NCBI GenBank assembly: GCA_023512345.1
Contig: JAILZT010000017.1
Location: 1 to 64,000 of the forward strand
Length of the DNA: 64,000 nucleotides
Direction: 5' to 3'
DNA from: Paenibacillus sp.
GTDB lineage: Bacteria > Bacillota > Bacilli > Paenibacillales > Paenibacillaceae
The first letter of the stretch is position 1. Each line of letters starts with the position of its first letter. A program made the translations under genes and the position numbers. Positions 9,561-18,516 of the stretch are shown here, in pieces. The notes under the pieces are model-generated. The model was given only the letters and a program-made list of their open reading frames with translations, ran no database searches and had not been told where the DNA came from.

Positions 9561-9611
9561 CGGAACTCCCCATCCGAGGACGAATCTATTGCACTTTTAC
9601 ATCTCATTTAG
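9561..9611. repeat. Dispersed intergenic repeat, copy 1
   Basis: cggaactccccatccgaggacgaatctattgcacttttacatctcatttag closely matches 31438-31490. Confidence 0.75.
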
Positions 9612-9819
9612 CCGAATCCACTATCCGAGGGGTCATTCGACAGAATTCTTTGTTTTTAAATTAAATAGAATAGAATGTGCCTATGTACTTTAATTAATTA
9701 GAACTGGGCAGTTTGAATCACTGGAAACTTTGAGCCTATTTTCACTTGATGATTTTAGTTCCATTATTTAGAATATGAATTAGTGTTTCCCATACAAAAA
9801 GATAGAGAGAAGGATACTT

Positions 9820-10662
9820 GTGAGCGTCGGAAAGAAATTAATTAAAATGTTGTTCCCACTCCTGGCCCTGATGATGGTAGCTGGATGCGGAAGTGAAAAG
9901 GCAGTCGACAACAAGGTCGAAGACAAGGCAGAAGACAAACAAGAACACTCGACTGCGGCAAGCGTTCATAAAGCGCACTGGTCCTACGAAGGAGATACAT
10001 CACCCGAACACTGGGCAGAGCTGGATCAGCTATTCACAACGTGCAAAGTCGGTAAGGCACAGTCGCCCATCAACATTTTGAAGGAAGAGGTACAAGATGA
10101 CGAGAGCCTTTCCCCCATTAAAGTTGAGTACTCCCCATCTAAGGTAACTATTGTGAATAACGGCCACACGATCCAGGCTAACCTTGATAACAAGGACAAT
10201 AAGATCACCCTCGAAGGAAAAACTTATACACTGCAGCAGTTCCACTTCCACTTGCCGAGTGAGCATGAAGTGAACGGAAGCCATGCGGATATGGAGCTTC
10301 ACTTCGTACATAAAGACGCAGATGGGCAGCTTGCGGTTCTGAGCGTGTTAATCACCAAAGGCTCGAAAGAAAATGCCGAGTTGAACAAACTATGGTCCAT
10401 GCTTCCTACCGAGGAGAACGAAGAAGGGATTCCAATCGAGGATGCTTTTGATATGAACGAATTGCTTCCGGAAGATCTTCACTCTTTCCGCTACCAAGGC
10501 TCGCTGACAACCCCTCCATGTACCGAAGGCGTGCAATGGATTGTCCTGGAAAATCCAGTTCAATGGTCGGAGGAGCAAATTAACAAGTTCAAAGCTATTT
10601 TCCCTCATGATAATCGTCCCGTACAACCGCTTGGTGAACGTGAAGTGGATACTGACAGCTAG
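9820..10662 (+). CDS. Alpha-carbonic anhydrase, lipoprotein
   Basis: 280 aa, lipobox LMMVAGCG; HWSYEG, QSPINI, LQQFHFHLPSEHEVNG, MELHFVHK, YQGSLTTPPCTEGVQWIV are alpha-CA signatures. Confidence 0.95.
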   Translation: MSVGKKLIKMLFPLLALMMVAGCGSEKAVDNKVEDKAEDKQEHSTAASVHKAHWSYEGDTSPEHWAELDQLFTTCKVGKAQSPINILKEEVQDDESLSPIKVEYSPSKVTIVNNGHTIQANLDNKDNKITLEGKTYTLQQFHFHLPSEHEVNGSHADMELHFVHKDADGQLAVLSVLITKGSKENAELNKLWSMLPTEENEEGIPIEDAFDMNELLPEDLHSFRYQGSLTTPPCTEGVQWIVLENPVQWSEEQINKFKAIFPHDNRPVQPLGEREVDTDS

Positions 10663-10672
10663 AACAAACGAA

Positions 10673-10705
10673 AGAGCCGTGTAGTTAATCTACATGGCTC
10701 TTTTT
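10673..10705 (+). terminator. Intrinsic terminator after carbonic anhydrase
   Basis: AGAGCCgtGTAGttaatCTACatGGCTCTTTTT. Confidence 0.85.
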
Positions 10706-10710
10706 ACTAC

Positions 10711-10887
10711 CTATTTTTCTTCTAATTCATCCGGTACATCGTATTTATTGATATGTGAGGTTACAGCTTCAACAGCTTCGTCGACACCTGGCGTGGCATT
10801 CACACTTCGGACTACATCATCAGTAATGTCGTGAAAGTTCAAAATGTCTGCTTCGAGGGCTTTTTGTTTAATTTCTTTTTCTTTCAT
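10711..10887 (-). CDS. Small acidic hypothetical protein (~58 aa, start at MKEKEIKQ)
   Basis: GGGAGAG ribosome-binding site upstream of ATG at 10887; ordinary protein-like composition; no family recognised. Confidence 0.5.
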   Translation of the reverse strand: MKEKEIKQKALEADILNFHDITDDVVRSVNATPGVDEAVEAVTSHINKYDVPDELEEK

Positions 10888-10979
10888 TCTCAATATCTCT
10901 CCCTTCTTATTCCACTCCATGAATAGAGTTCGTCTTTACTATGCACGAGGTAATTGTCTGTTATGCATTCGCGAACTAC

Positions 10980-12095
10980 CTAATATAATGATCCATCCCA
11001 TCGGTAGTGATTCAATATCTGTTCATCTAATTCCATACCAATCCCCACACCTGTAGGAATCGACACCTTTCCAGCGGTTGCTTGAATAGGTGTGATGGAA
11101 GTGAACGGATTATCCATTACATCCCATTCAACGGGTTCAATGTCTTGTTTTTGCATTTTGCTCCAACGAGGCAAACAAGCCTGTGCAAATAAAGCATAAA
11201 CCCTTGATAATGCACCATCAAAAGTATGGGGGGATGTACGTAGACCGAATTGACGGGAAATGAACAATGTATGTCTATACTCATCAATACCAACTACATG
11301 AGCCGGGTCCGGTTGAGTAATATCAACTGCTCCTTCACGTAACAAGGGGAGGAACTCTTCTGTATTTTTCAGATTTTCTCCCCCTGCGATAGGGACGGAA
11401 AGGCTTGAGCGAAGCATTTTGTAATCCCCTACCCGATTCATCGGCAACGGCTCTTCAAACCAAAGAATATTGTCCCATTTCGAAATAAACCGTCCCCACT
11501 TACAGGTCGTAGCGAAATCGTAGCTTTGGTTGGCATCCAAAATAACATCGCACGAACCAGCTAATAGATCTTGGATTCCATGAATATGTGTCTGATCTTC
11601 CTTACATGTTCTCCCGCCCACCTTAACCTTCACTTGGTCAAAGCCGGAATTCACCGCCTTTTTCACAAGATCCAGTGAATGCTGCACCCAGTCTTCTTGA
11701 TCTGAATAGGACTGAAATGAAGCATATACAGGCACCGAATTTCTCCAGCTTCCTCCCCATAAATCACATATAGAAAGCCCTGCATAGGTTGCTGCAATTT
11801 CGGTAAGTGCCATACTGACTCCGGCTGCCGCTCGCTGATGCCATTGCTTAATATGGTTTACCAGTGGAAGCCGGTTCAATGCTTGTTTACCTATCAGAAA
11901 AGGAATAATCCTGTCTTCGAATCCCCTTGTCAAAGCAGGAAGCCAATCTGCACACTCTCCCCAGCCTATGATTCCTGATTGCGTTGTTATTCGAAATAAG
12001 AAGCAACTTCGGTAATGCTTATATCCGTTAGCATCACCATAAGGCTTCTTTAGAGGATAAAATAACGGGAAGGTATCGATTCTTGCTATTTTCAC
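10980..12095 (-). CDS. Enolase superfamily (mandelate racemase/muconate lactonizing enzyme-like)
   Basis: 371 aa; KVKVGG (catalytic Lys region), VILDANQSYD, WFEEPLP, PIAGGENL. Confidence 0.85.
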   Translation of the reverse strand: MKIARIDTFPLFYPLKKPYGDANGYKHYRSCFLFRITTQSGIIGWGECADWLPALTRGFEDRIIPFLIGKQALNRLPLVNHIKQWHQRAAAGVSMALTEIAATYAGLSICDLWGGSWRNSVPVYASFQSYSDQEDWVQHSLDLVKKAVNSGFDQVKVKVGGRTCKEDQTHIHGIQDLLAGSCDVILDANQSYDFATTCKWGRFISKWDNILWFEEPLPMNRVGDYKMLRSSLSVPIAGGENLKNTEEFLPLLREGAVDITQPDPAHVVGIDEYRHTLFISRQFGLRTSPHTFDGALSRVYALFAQACLPRWSKMQKQDIEPVEWDVMDNPFTSITPIQATAGKVSIPTGVGIGMELDEQILNHYRWDGSLY

Positions 12096-12184
12096 CGAGT
12101 TAGACTCCTTTTTACAAACAACGGTAGTTTGACCCTAGTATGGCAGTTGGGATAATTCGTTATTCGCTAATTCAAAAGGATGCA

Positions 12185-12221
12185 AAAACAACCTCCAGTC
12201 CTTAGGACTGGAGGTTGTTTT
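12185..12221. terminator. Bidirectional intrinsic terminator
   Basis: AAAACAACCTCCAGTCCttaGGACTGGAGGTTGTTTT. Confidence 0.9.
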
Positions 12222-12229
12222 CCTCTATA

Positions 12230-14374
12230 TTAATAGCTTGTTTTTAACCAGTTATTCTTCGACCAAGTGAGTTTGCCTGAGCCTGAGCCGTCAGCTGCCG
12301 TCAACCTAGTTTTCAATGATGAAGGATCATCGGGCGTGTAAGTATAAGGCAAGCTGCTGAAGCCATTCCAAGAAAATGAAATTACTGCAGCGGGCACAGG
12401 TGCGAGCGGACTGTTCGCCGTTTCACTACTTCCTCTAAAGGACGTGCCATTCAAGGAATAGATCGTATCTAATACACGAATTTTACCGGTATAGCTTGCG
12501 TTTGTAATATCAGCCTGATTATTGCGTACCGGATAGATAACTCCGATAATTTGCGATTTTTCTACCAATAAAGCTCCATTTTCAGTTGAAATTGCACCGT
12601 TGCTTGTAACACCAAAGCTGTAACCTTTGGCCTTGATAGCATTCTTCATCTCTGTGGTCAGCAGCTTACTTGCTTCATTCGCATTCTCGGAATCCATGAC
12701 GATGTTGTACACATGGGCATTACCTCCCCGCAAACGAGGCATCCGATCTTGTATATCCTTGTAGTAGTTATGGTGCAGGGTAACCTGCAAAGCGGCGTTG
12801 TCAGAAGCGAACTCCGTCGCCCCAATCAGATGGCCTTTCTTCTGACCGGCGGCGATCTTCATAATGTCCGCTTGACTCAGCAGGGTACGAAGATAATTAT
12901 ACATAGGATAAGCGGAACGATTGGCTTCCATAGCATTAAATTGCTGGGTTGCAAAACTTGCAGAGCTAAGGTCATCCCCTTTAAAGGTGGACCATGAAAT
13001 CGTGACGCCGTTACTGCCTTTTTTCACGTCGACTAGTCCATCATACGCTTTATTGAACGTACAGTGGTCAATCCAAACCTTGGTCGAAGCTCCTTCTACG
13101 GTAATGTAATCCCAGTCGTTCCGGTCATATTGTCCTTTCGTAGATTCATCCCACTCCCACATTTCATCGAATTCAAGATTTCGGATGATAATATTAGAAC
13201 TGTATTTGATGACGAACGCAGCATGCTTAATTTTTGATCCGTTCGCCGAAAAGAGGGTCAATCCATTAAAAGAGTCGATATAAATCTTGCTCACGCCGGA
13301 TTCAATCAGCTTCGGATGTGTTATTGCTGCATTATGTTCTGCAAACGGAAGTACCTTGGCTTCTGCTGAGATTTCATTCCAACCAAGGTCGAGGTCGTTC
13401 ATGATCTCAATAACCTTAATGCCTGAGTTTTTCTTCAGTGCCAGGGCCAAATCAGTTGCATTATATACCTTTTTATACAATGCTGTATTCGTTTCAGCTA
13501 CAGAGCCTCCACCGGTGTTGCCAGAAGAGAAACCTGTCAAGTTATACTGAGTAAGGGAACCATCCGGTATCGGCGTTGGGGTTGGGGTTGCTGTTGGCGT
13601 TGGTGTTACTATAGGTGTTGCTGTTGCTGTTGCTGTTGGTGTAGGCATTGGTGTTAGAGTTGCTGTTGGTGTTGCTGTGGGCTTTACTGTCGGTGTCGGT
13701 GTTGGTGTTACCGTTGGTGTTGCTGTTGGTGTTGGTGTAGCTGTGGGCGTTGTACTGTTCAAATCAGACGCCTGAATATTGTCGAATTTCACAATGGATT
13801 TCCACCCGATCAGACCAATGGCTCCACTGGTAATCGAAGTGTCAGTTGTTGAGAGTTCAAGTACACCGTTGACATACATTTTGATTGTCGTACCAGACAT
13901 CTCGAGCTTAACTTGGTATGTTGTGTTCGTTGATATAGTTGTTGTCTTGCTGGCTAACACAGTCGTTGTTCCGTTTACTTTTTTCCGTAATTCAATCCCA
14001 GTCTCTTGGAGAGTAGCTCCGTAATAATTATTGCCATCCTTATAGCGTCCTGCCAAAATAACACGGTTACTATTAAAATCGCTTACATTAACCGACGCAG
14101 AAATGCTATAATCCGACCATGTCTGGGTACCTGCAGTTGCACGACCTTCAGAAGTGGTACTAGATTGCGTATAGACATAATTCCCGTTGTCTTGAATCAC
14201 CGACCACAAACCATTGGTTGTAGTCCACCCCGCTGCATTTCCATCATTAAAATCCTCACTGAACAAAGTTGCAGCATTTGCGGTCTCTGGTCTAATCACA
14301 AACGCAAACATAGATACAACCATAACGTATGAAACAATTATTGAAATACCCTTTCTCCATTTTAAATCTATCAT
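12230..14374 (-). CDS. Secreted pectate lyase (PL1) with N-terminal LamG/DUF1080-like beta-sandwich and TP-repeat linker
   Basis: 714 aa; signal peptide; [11 protein letters not shown] linker; [48 protein letters not shown] and [27 protein letters not shown]. Confidence 0.92.
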   Translation of the reverse strand: MIDLKWRKGISIIVSYVMVVSMFAFVIRPETANAATLFSEDFNDGNAAGWTTTNGLWSVIQDNGNYVYTQSSTTSEGRATAGTQTWSDYSISASVNVSDFNSNRVILAGRYKDGNNYYGATLQETGIELRKKVNGTTTVLASKTTTISTNTTYQVKLEMSGTTIKMYVNGVLELSTTDTSITSGAIGLIGWKSIVKFDNIQASDLNSTTPTATPTPTATPTVTPTPTPTVKPTATPTATLTPMPTPTATATATPIVTPTPTATPTPTPIPDGSLTQYNLTGFSSGNTGGGSVAETNTALYKKVYNATDLALALKKNSGIKVIEIMNDLDLGWNEISAEAKVLPFAEHNAAITHPKLIESGVSKIYIDSFNGLTLFSANGSKIKHAAFVIKYSSNIIIRNLEFDEMWEWDESTKGQYDRNDWDYITVEGASTKVWIDHCTFNKAYDGLVDVKKGSNGVTISWSTFKGDDLSSASFATQQFNAMEANRSAYPMYNYLRTLLSQADIMKIAAGQKKGHLIGATEFASDNAALQVTLHHNYYKDIQDRMPRLRGGNAHVYNIVMDSENANEASKLLTTEMKNAIKAKGYSFGVTSNGAISTENGALLVEKSQIIGVIYPVRNNQADITNASYTGKIRVLDTIYSLNGTSFRGSSETANSPLAPVPAAVISFSWNGFSSLPYTYTPDDPSSLKTRLTAADGSGSGKLTWSKNNWLKTSY
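13570..13750 (-). repeat. Thr-Pro linker encoded by hexamer-like repeat DNA
   Basis: ggtgttgctgttggtgtt-type repeats encoding [15 protein letters not shown]. Confidence 0.85.
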
Positions 14375-14405
14375 CTAATTACCTCCCTATAAGTTCATAT
14401 TTTAA

Positions 14406-17400
14406 TTACTTTTTATTGGATTGGTCATGAGGAACTGTTACCGTAGCGGTTGCTTCTGTCTTGTTGCCTGCGTGGTCCATCGCTGTGTACTTTACTGTAT
14501 AGATAAGCCCCATTTTGCCCTTCCCTTTGTTCGCCTTCAAACTGAATGTAGTATCCAGAGTCCCATAATGTGCCTCTAGAATTTGTCCAACATCCTTCGA
14601 TATGACGCTCGGAGTAATGGAAGTCAGAACGATGGAATCCATTCCAGATAAAAGATCACTCGAATTAAGGGTTGCTGTCACAGCGGCGAACTTATTATTA
14701 GCAGGCCAGAGGGTTGTTCTATCCAGGGTCACCTGAAGTGAGGGTGCTATTTTGTCTAAAAGAATGGAAATGCTTTTCTTCACTTCAGCATTACCAGCTT
14801 GATCCACACTCCAATACACAAGAGAATGAATCCCTTCAGTCGTGAAGGTTACTCTGTTTCCGCTTATTGGGGCACCTTCATTAATGGAATAATAGGTTGC
14901 AGCCACACCCGAACCCGTGTCAGTAGCAAGAAGATTCACCGTTATATCATGGTTTACCCAGCCTATTGGAGCATCATCATCGGTGAACGGTGCTGTTCTG
15001 TCTATGTTTTGAACGACAGCTGTCACACTTAGCCAATTCTCCTTAGCCCAAAATAACCTTCCAGCCCCTGAGCCGTCGGCAGCCAAAAGCCTGCTCTGAA
15101 GAGTGGCCGGATCATCGGTCACATACCCGTACGGTAATGTATCAAATCCATTCCATGAGAACGGCAGGGACAGCGCAGGAACAGGGGTTAATGGACTTCC
15201 CTCAGTGTCACTATTGCCCCTGAAAGTGACTCCGTCTAATGAATATATCGTGTCTAACGCATAAATCTTCCCCGTATATTGCGTCTTGTTGGGATCAGAC
15301 TGATTGTTACGCATAGGATACAGCACATCCACAATCGTCGACTTTTCAACGAATACGGCGCCGTTTTCGGTAGAAATTGCACCATTGCTGGTGACTCCGA
15401 ATTTATAACCCTTTGAAGAAATGGCAGCAGCTATTTCAGGAGTTATTCTTTTGCCTGCAGCCCGTGCATCCGCACTATCCATCACAATATTATATACATG
15501 AACATTTCCGCCCCTGAGTCGAGGCATACGATCCTGCATATCTTTGTAATAATTATGATGCAACGTCACCTCTAAGTTTGGATTATCACTGGCGAATTCG
15601 CTTGAACCCACTAGATGCCCTTTCTTTTGTGAGCTAGCCACAGCAATAATATCATCCGGGCTTAATCCCAAATTACGAAGAGTATTATACATGGCATAAT
15701 TCGTTCTATTGCTCTCCAGTGCTTGGATCTGTTGGGATACCCAACTGCCAGAGCTTCTGTCATCACCTCTGAACATGGACCAGGAAATCGTTACGCCTTT
15801 ACTGCCCTTTTTGACATCAACAACTCCGTCATATGCCTTATTAAAAGTACAATGGTCAATCCAAATTTGACTTGAGGCTCCTTCGATCGTGATATAATCC
15901 CAATCGTTTTTGTCGTAATCTCCTTTTGTAAGCTCATCCCACTCCCATAGCTCATCGAACTCCAAATTACGGATCAAGACGTTAGAGCTATATTTTACGT
16001 TAAATGCCGCATGCTTGATCTTTGCCCCATTGGCGGAGAAAATGGTAACATCCTTCAAGGTATCCAGATAAACCTTACTTACCCCTGTCTGCAGAAGCAC
16101 CGGATGGATTTGGGGAGCATTATGCGAGACGATTAAGGATCCCGCTAGGGTCTTTGCTTCAGAGCCCAATTCATTCCAACCCAGATTCAAATCATTCATA
16201 ATTTCAATAACCTTGTAACCCTTTTTACGATTGATGGCGTCTGCAAAATCCTCTGCATTGTATACCTTTTTATAACGAGGGTCTGACTCTGGTATACTTC
16301 CTCCACCTGTTGCACCAGAAGCAAAGCCAGTTAGTTGATATTCGCTGTTCGTACCTGAAGGAGGTACTGTCGGTATAGACGTTGGTGTTGGAGTTGGAGT
16401 TGCTGTTGGAGTTGCTGTTGGTGTAACTGTTGGTGTGGGGTTAGTCGTAGGTGTAGGAGTTGTTGCCGGTGTCGGCGTCGGGGTGGGGGTCGTTCCTGTA
16501 AAGCCAAAAACTGCTCCAATATCTGTTCCGCTCGGTGTACCAGCCCCTCTAAGATCACTGTTTCCTGCAAGCATGAGGAAAGATCCAAGATTAGGTGATC
16601 CATCAGCGTTACGGCTTACCGTCGGAGTCAAGCTTATAAAGTCCGTATCGTTAGCAAGCAACCCTTTGGCATTGGTGCTTTTGCTATTTTTCCACCAAAC
16701 ATTAGAGCTGTCCACATCCGTTCCACTCGTCTTATCGCTGGACGAACCTTTATAAGACAAGTTATTGGTGAACTGATGAGTTCCAAGATCAAACGCAAAG
16801 TTGCTTTGACCATTGCTGTACGATGTATTATTCGTTAGTTGGATGGAGCCTGGGTTGCTGTTATAAGTAAAACCATGCTTTTTATTCTGATAAGCTATCG
16901 ATTGAATTACAATGTGGTCGACCGGGATTTTTTCGCCGCCAAGCTTAAAGCCGTTACCGTCACTTGACGTTGTCGAATTCCCTTCGGAAGTTTGTCCATT
17001 GTGATGGGCAATACTGTTGCGGATGGTAACCGGGCTAATCGGTCCCGTCTCAGTTTTACTATACAGATCCCATCCGTCATCCACGTTATATGCTGCAATA
17101 CAACCATCAAATAGATTTCCTGAACCAGTGGTTAGTTTGGCTGCAAATCCATCTGCGTCCTCGCCGTTATCAGGATCAAAATTATCATGAGAATATACAT
17201 TAACAATTTCATTGAAGCTTGGCCATTCACTTTTTAGGGCAGTTGAAGCATAACGACTTATCTGCAACCCTGTATCCCGATTGTGATGGACTTCAGAGTT
17301 TTCTATACGGTTGTAATGGCCCGCTACATAGATTCCGTTATCAGCTGAGCCTTTTACTTCAATACCTTTGATATACCAATAGCTCCCGTTGATTTGCAGC

Positions 17401-17828
17401 CCTCTGTAGTTATTGGAGACAACGGCTGCATCATAGGCTTGCGATGAGAAATCAAGCACAGGTTGCTCAGATCCATAAGCAAAAATATGTTTTTTGGCGT
17501 TGGAATTACCACTGTTATTAAGGTCGATGGTAATCTGCTTAGAGTAAGGGTAAGTTCCGCCACGTAAATAAATAATCCCGCCCGGTGTCACCTTCAATAT
17601 GGCTGATTCCAATGTAGTCGGGCTGTCCAAGGTTCCAGGATTGCTATCCAATCCACCCGGAGCAGCGTAGATTACGCCACTAGTGCCTAATGAGCTTGAA
17701 GCAGACACATCCGGCAATGCAACCGCTGCGGCAGCTGTTTGTTGATTAACCAAGTTAGGTAATATTGCAACCATTAACACACATACCAAAAATGTACTCA
17801 TCTGCTTCCTGAACGAATTCCTCTTCAT
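14406..17828 (-). CDS. Secreted multimodular pectate lyase: N-terminal PL9-like beta-helix + TP linker + PL1 + C-terminal Ig-like domain
   Basis: 1140 aa; NFDPDNGEDADGFAAKLTTGSGNLFDGCIAAYNVDDGWDLYSK is PL9-like; then a TPTPT linker, a PL1 core paralogous to the neighbouring gene, and APFTDDDAPIGWVNHDITVNLLATDTGSGVAATYYSINEG (Ig-like). Confidence 0.92.
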   Translation of the reverse strand: MKRNSFRKQMSTFLVCVLMVAILPNLVNQQTAAAAVALPDVSASSSLGTSGVIYAAPGGLDSNPGTLDSPTTLESAILKVTPGGIIYLRGGTYPYSKQITIDLNNSGNSNAKKHIFAYGSEQPVLDFSSQAYDAAVVSNNYRGLQINGSYWYIKGIEVKGSADNGIYVAGHYNRIENSEVHHNRDTGLQISRYASTALKSEWPSFNEIVNVYSHDNFDPDNGEDADGFAAKLTTGSGNLFDGCIAAYNVDDGWDLYSKTETGPISPVTIRNSIAHHNGQTSEGNSTTSSDGNGFKLGGEKIPVDHIVIQSIAYQNKKHGFTYNSNPGSIQLTNNTSYSNGQSNFAFDLGTHQFTNNLSYKGSSSDKTSGTDVDSSNVWWKNSKSTNAKGLLANDTDFISLTPTVSRNADGSPNLGSFLMLAGNSDLRGAGTPSGTDIGAVFGFTGTTPTPTPTPATTPTPTTNPTPTVTPTATPTATPTPTPTSIPTVPPSGTNSEYQLTGFASGATGGGSIPESDPRYKKVYNAEDFADAINRKKGYKVIEIMNDLNLGWNELGSEAKTLAGSLIVSHNAPQIHPVLLQTGVSKVYLDTLKDVTIFSANGAKIKHAAFNVKYSSNVLIRNLEFDELWEWDELTKGDYDKNDWDYITIEGASSQIWIDHCTFNKAYDGVVDVKKGSKGVTISWSMFRGDDRSSGSWVSQQIQALESNRTNYAMYNTLRNLGLSPDDIIAVASSQKKGHLVGSSEFASDNPNLEVTLHHNYYKDMQDRMPRLRGGNVHVYNIVMDSADARAAGKRITPEIAAAISSKGYKFGVTSNGAISTENGAVFVEKSTIVDVLYPMRNNQSDPNKTQYTGKIYALDTIYSLDGVTFRGNSDTEGSPLTPVPALSLPFSWNGFDTLPYGYVTDDPATLQSRLLAADGSGAGRLFWAKENWLSVTAVVQNIDRTAPFTDDDAPIGWVNHDITVNLLATDTGSGVAATYYSINEGAPISGNRVTFTTEGIHSLVYWSVDQAGNAEVKKSISILLDKIAPSLQVTLDRTTLWPANNKFAAVTATLNSSDLLSGMDSIVLTSITPSVISKDVGQILEAHYGTLDTTFSLKANKGKGKMGLIYTVKYTAMDHAGNKTEATATVTVPHDQSNKK
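16375..16497 (-). repeat. Thr-Pro linker repeat DNA in PL9-PL1 gene
   Basis: ggtgttggagttggagttgctgtt... encoding TPTPTPATTPTPTTNPTPTVTPTATPT. Confidence 0.8.
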
Positions 17829-17933
17829 TTAATCCCTCCATTGAATATCGTTAGAATTTGATAAGGATCGTATATTCTTTTCTTTTGGATCATCTCCTAT
17901 TGAATGTTTGGACTCGACATGGTTACAACGAGA

Positions 17934-17980
17934 CCCCATCCCCTTTTTGTAGATATATTTACAACATATAGGAGATGGGG
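17934..17980 (-). promoter_or_regulatory. Strong inverted repeat in the leader region of the PL9-PL1 gene
   Basis: Minus strand CCCCATCTCC ... GGGGATGGGG (10-bp stem incl. one G-U) with inner TTGTA...TACAA. Confidence 0.55.
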
Positions 17981-18008
17981 GATAACCTGAATAATCTTCA
18001 GACAACTA

Positions 18009-18022
18009 TGTAACCGTTTTCA
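18009..18022. promoter_or_regulatory. Candidate CcpA cre site upstream of PL9-PL1 pectate lyase
   Basis: TGTAACCGTTTTCA matches TGNAANCGNWNNCA exactly. Confidence 0.6.
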
Positions 18023-18183
18023 CGAAAAATCTGCATATTTCCCTTCTACCTGTGGAGATGATCATCCCTGTTACGCCTTGTTCAGCAACAAACACTCTGA
18101 AAACAATGCTAAGATGTATGTTCTATCTCAAAAATCAGGGGGTTATTAAAAGGCTTGTCGAACCTAAATGGGAGAACGCTTGC

Positions 18184-18260
18184 GTATACGGACAGAGAAG
18201 ACCTTATGTGAGCAAAACCAACCGATTTGGAATTTATGCGGACACCAGGGACGCTATTGA
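18184..18260. repeat. ~50-nt period tandem intergenic repeat (TAT(A/G)CGGACA family)
   Basis: ATACGGACAGAGAAGACCTTATGTG (18186) then ATGCGGACACCAGGGACGCTATTGAG (18236), 50 nt apart; related to 63937-64000. Confidence 0.55.
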
Positions 18261-18467
18261 GCCCTTTTCTTCACAAAAGAGGCCGTTATTCATAGAATAG
18301 TGTCCCCTGAGTCCGCATGGGATTCGCATGACTCTTTGAGACTTAAATAGCGGCTGTACAGTCCACATCGAGTGTTGGGTATTTTGTTAAGAGCCACCTA
18401 CCGCCGTCGCAGTCATCCCTCTTTTTGCATTAAGGATCTTGGATTCCGACTCGACGCCGTTCTAAGT

Positions 18468-18495
18468 AAAAAGGCTGGCCTCGTGGCCAGCCCTT
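18468..18495 (-). terminator. Intrinsic terminator downstream of GH35
   Basis: AAAAGGCTGGCCTCGTGGCCAGCCCTTT. Confidence 0.75.
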
Positions 18496-18516
18496 TCACT
18501 TGAATCATTCGCTATT

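Noticed and set aside
10026-10626. Minus-strand ORFs within the carbonic anhydrase gene
   Set aside because: Fully antisense to a confidently assigned gene with no supporting features.
16331-16603. Minus-strand ORF 90 aa rich in Arg/Gln/His/Leu
   Set aside because: Alternative frame of the TP-linker microsatellite within the PL9-PL1 gene.
18052-18300. Plus-strand 82-aa ORF MEMIIPVTPCSATN...
   Set aside because: Spans the dispersed TATGCGGACA repeats; no convincing RBS and not protein-like.
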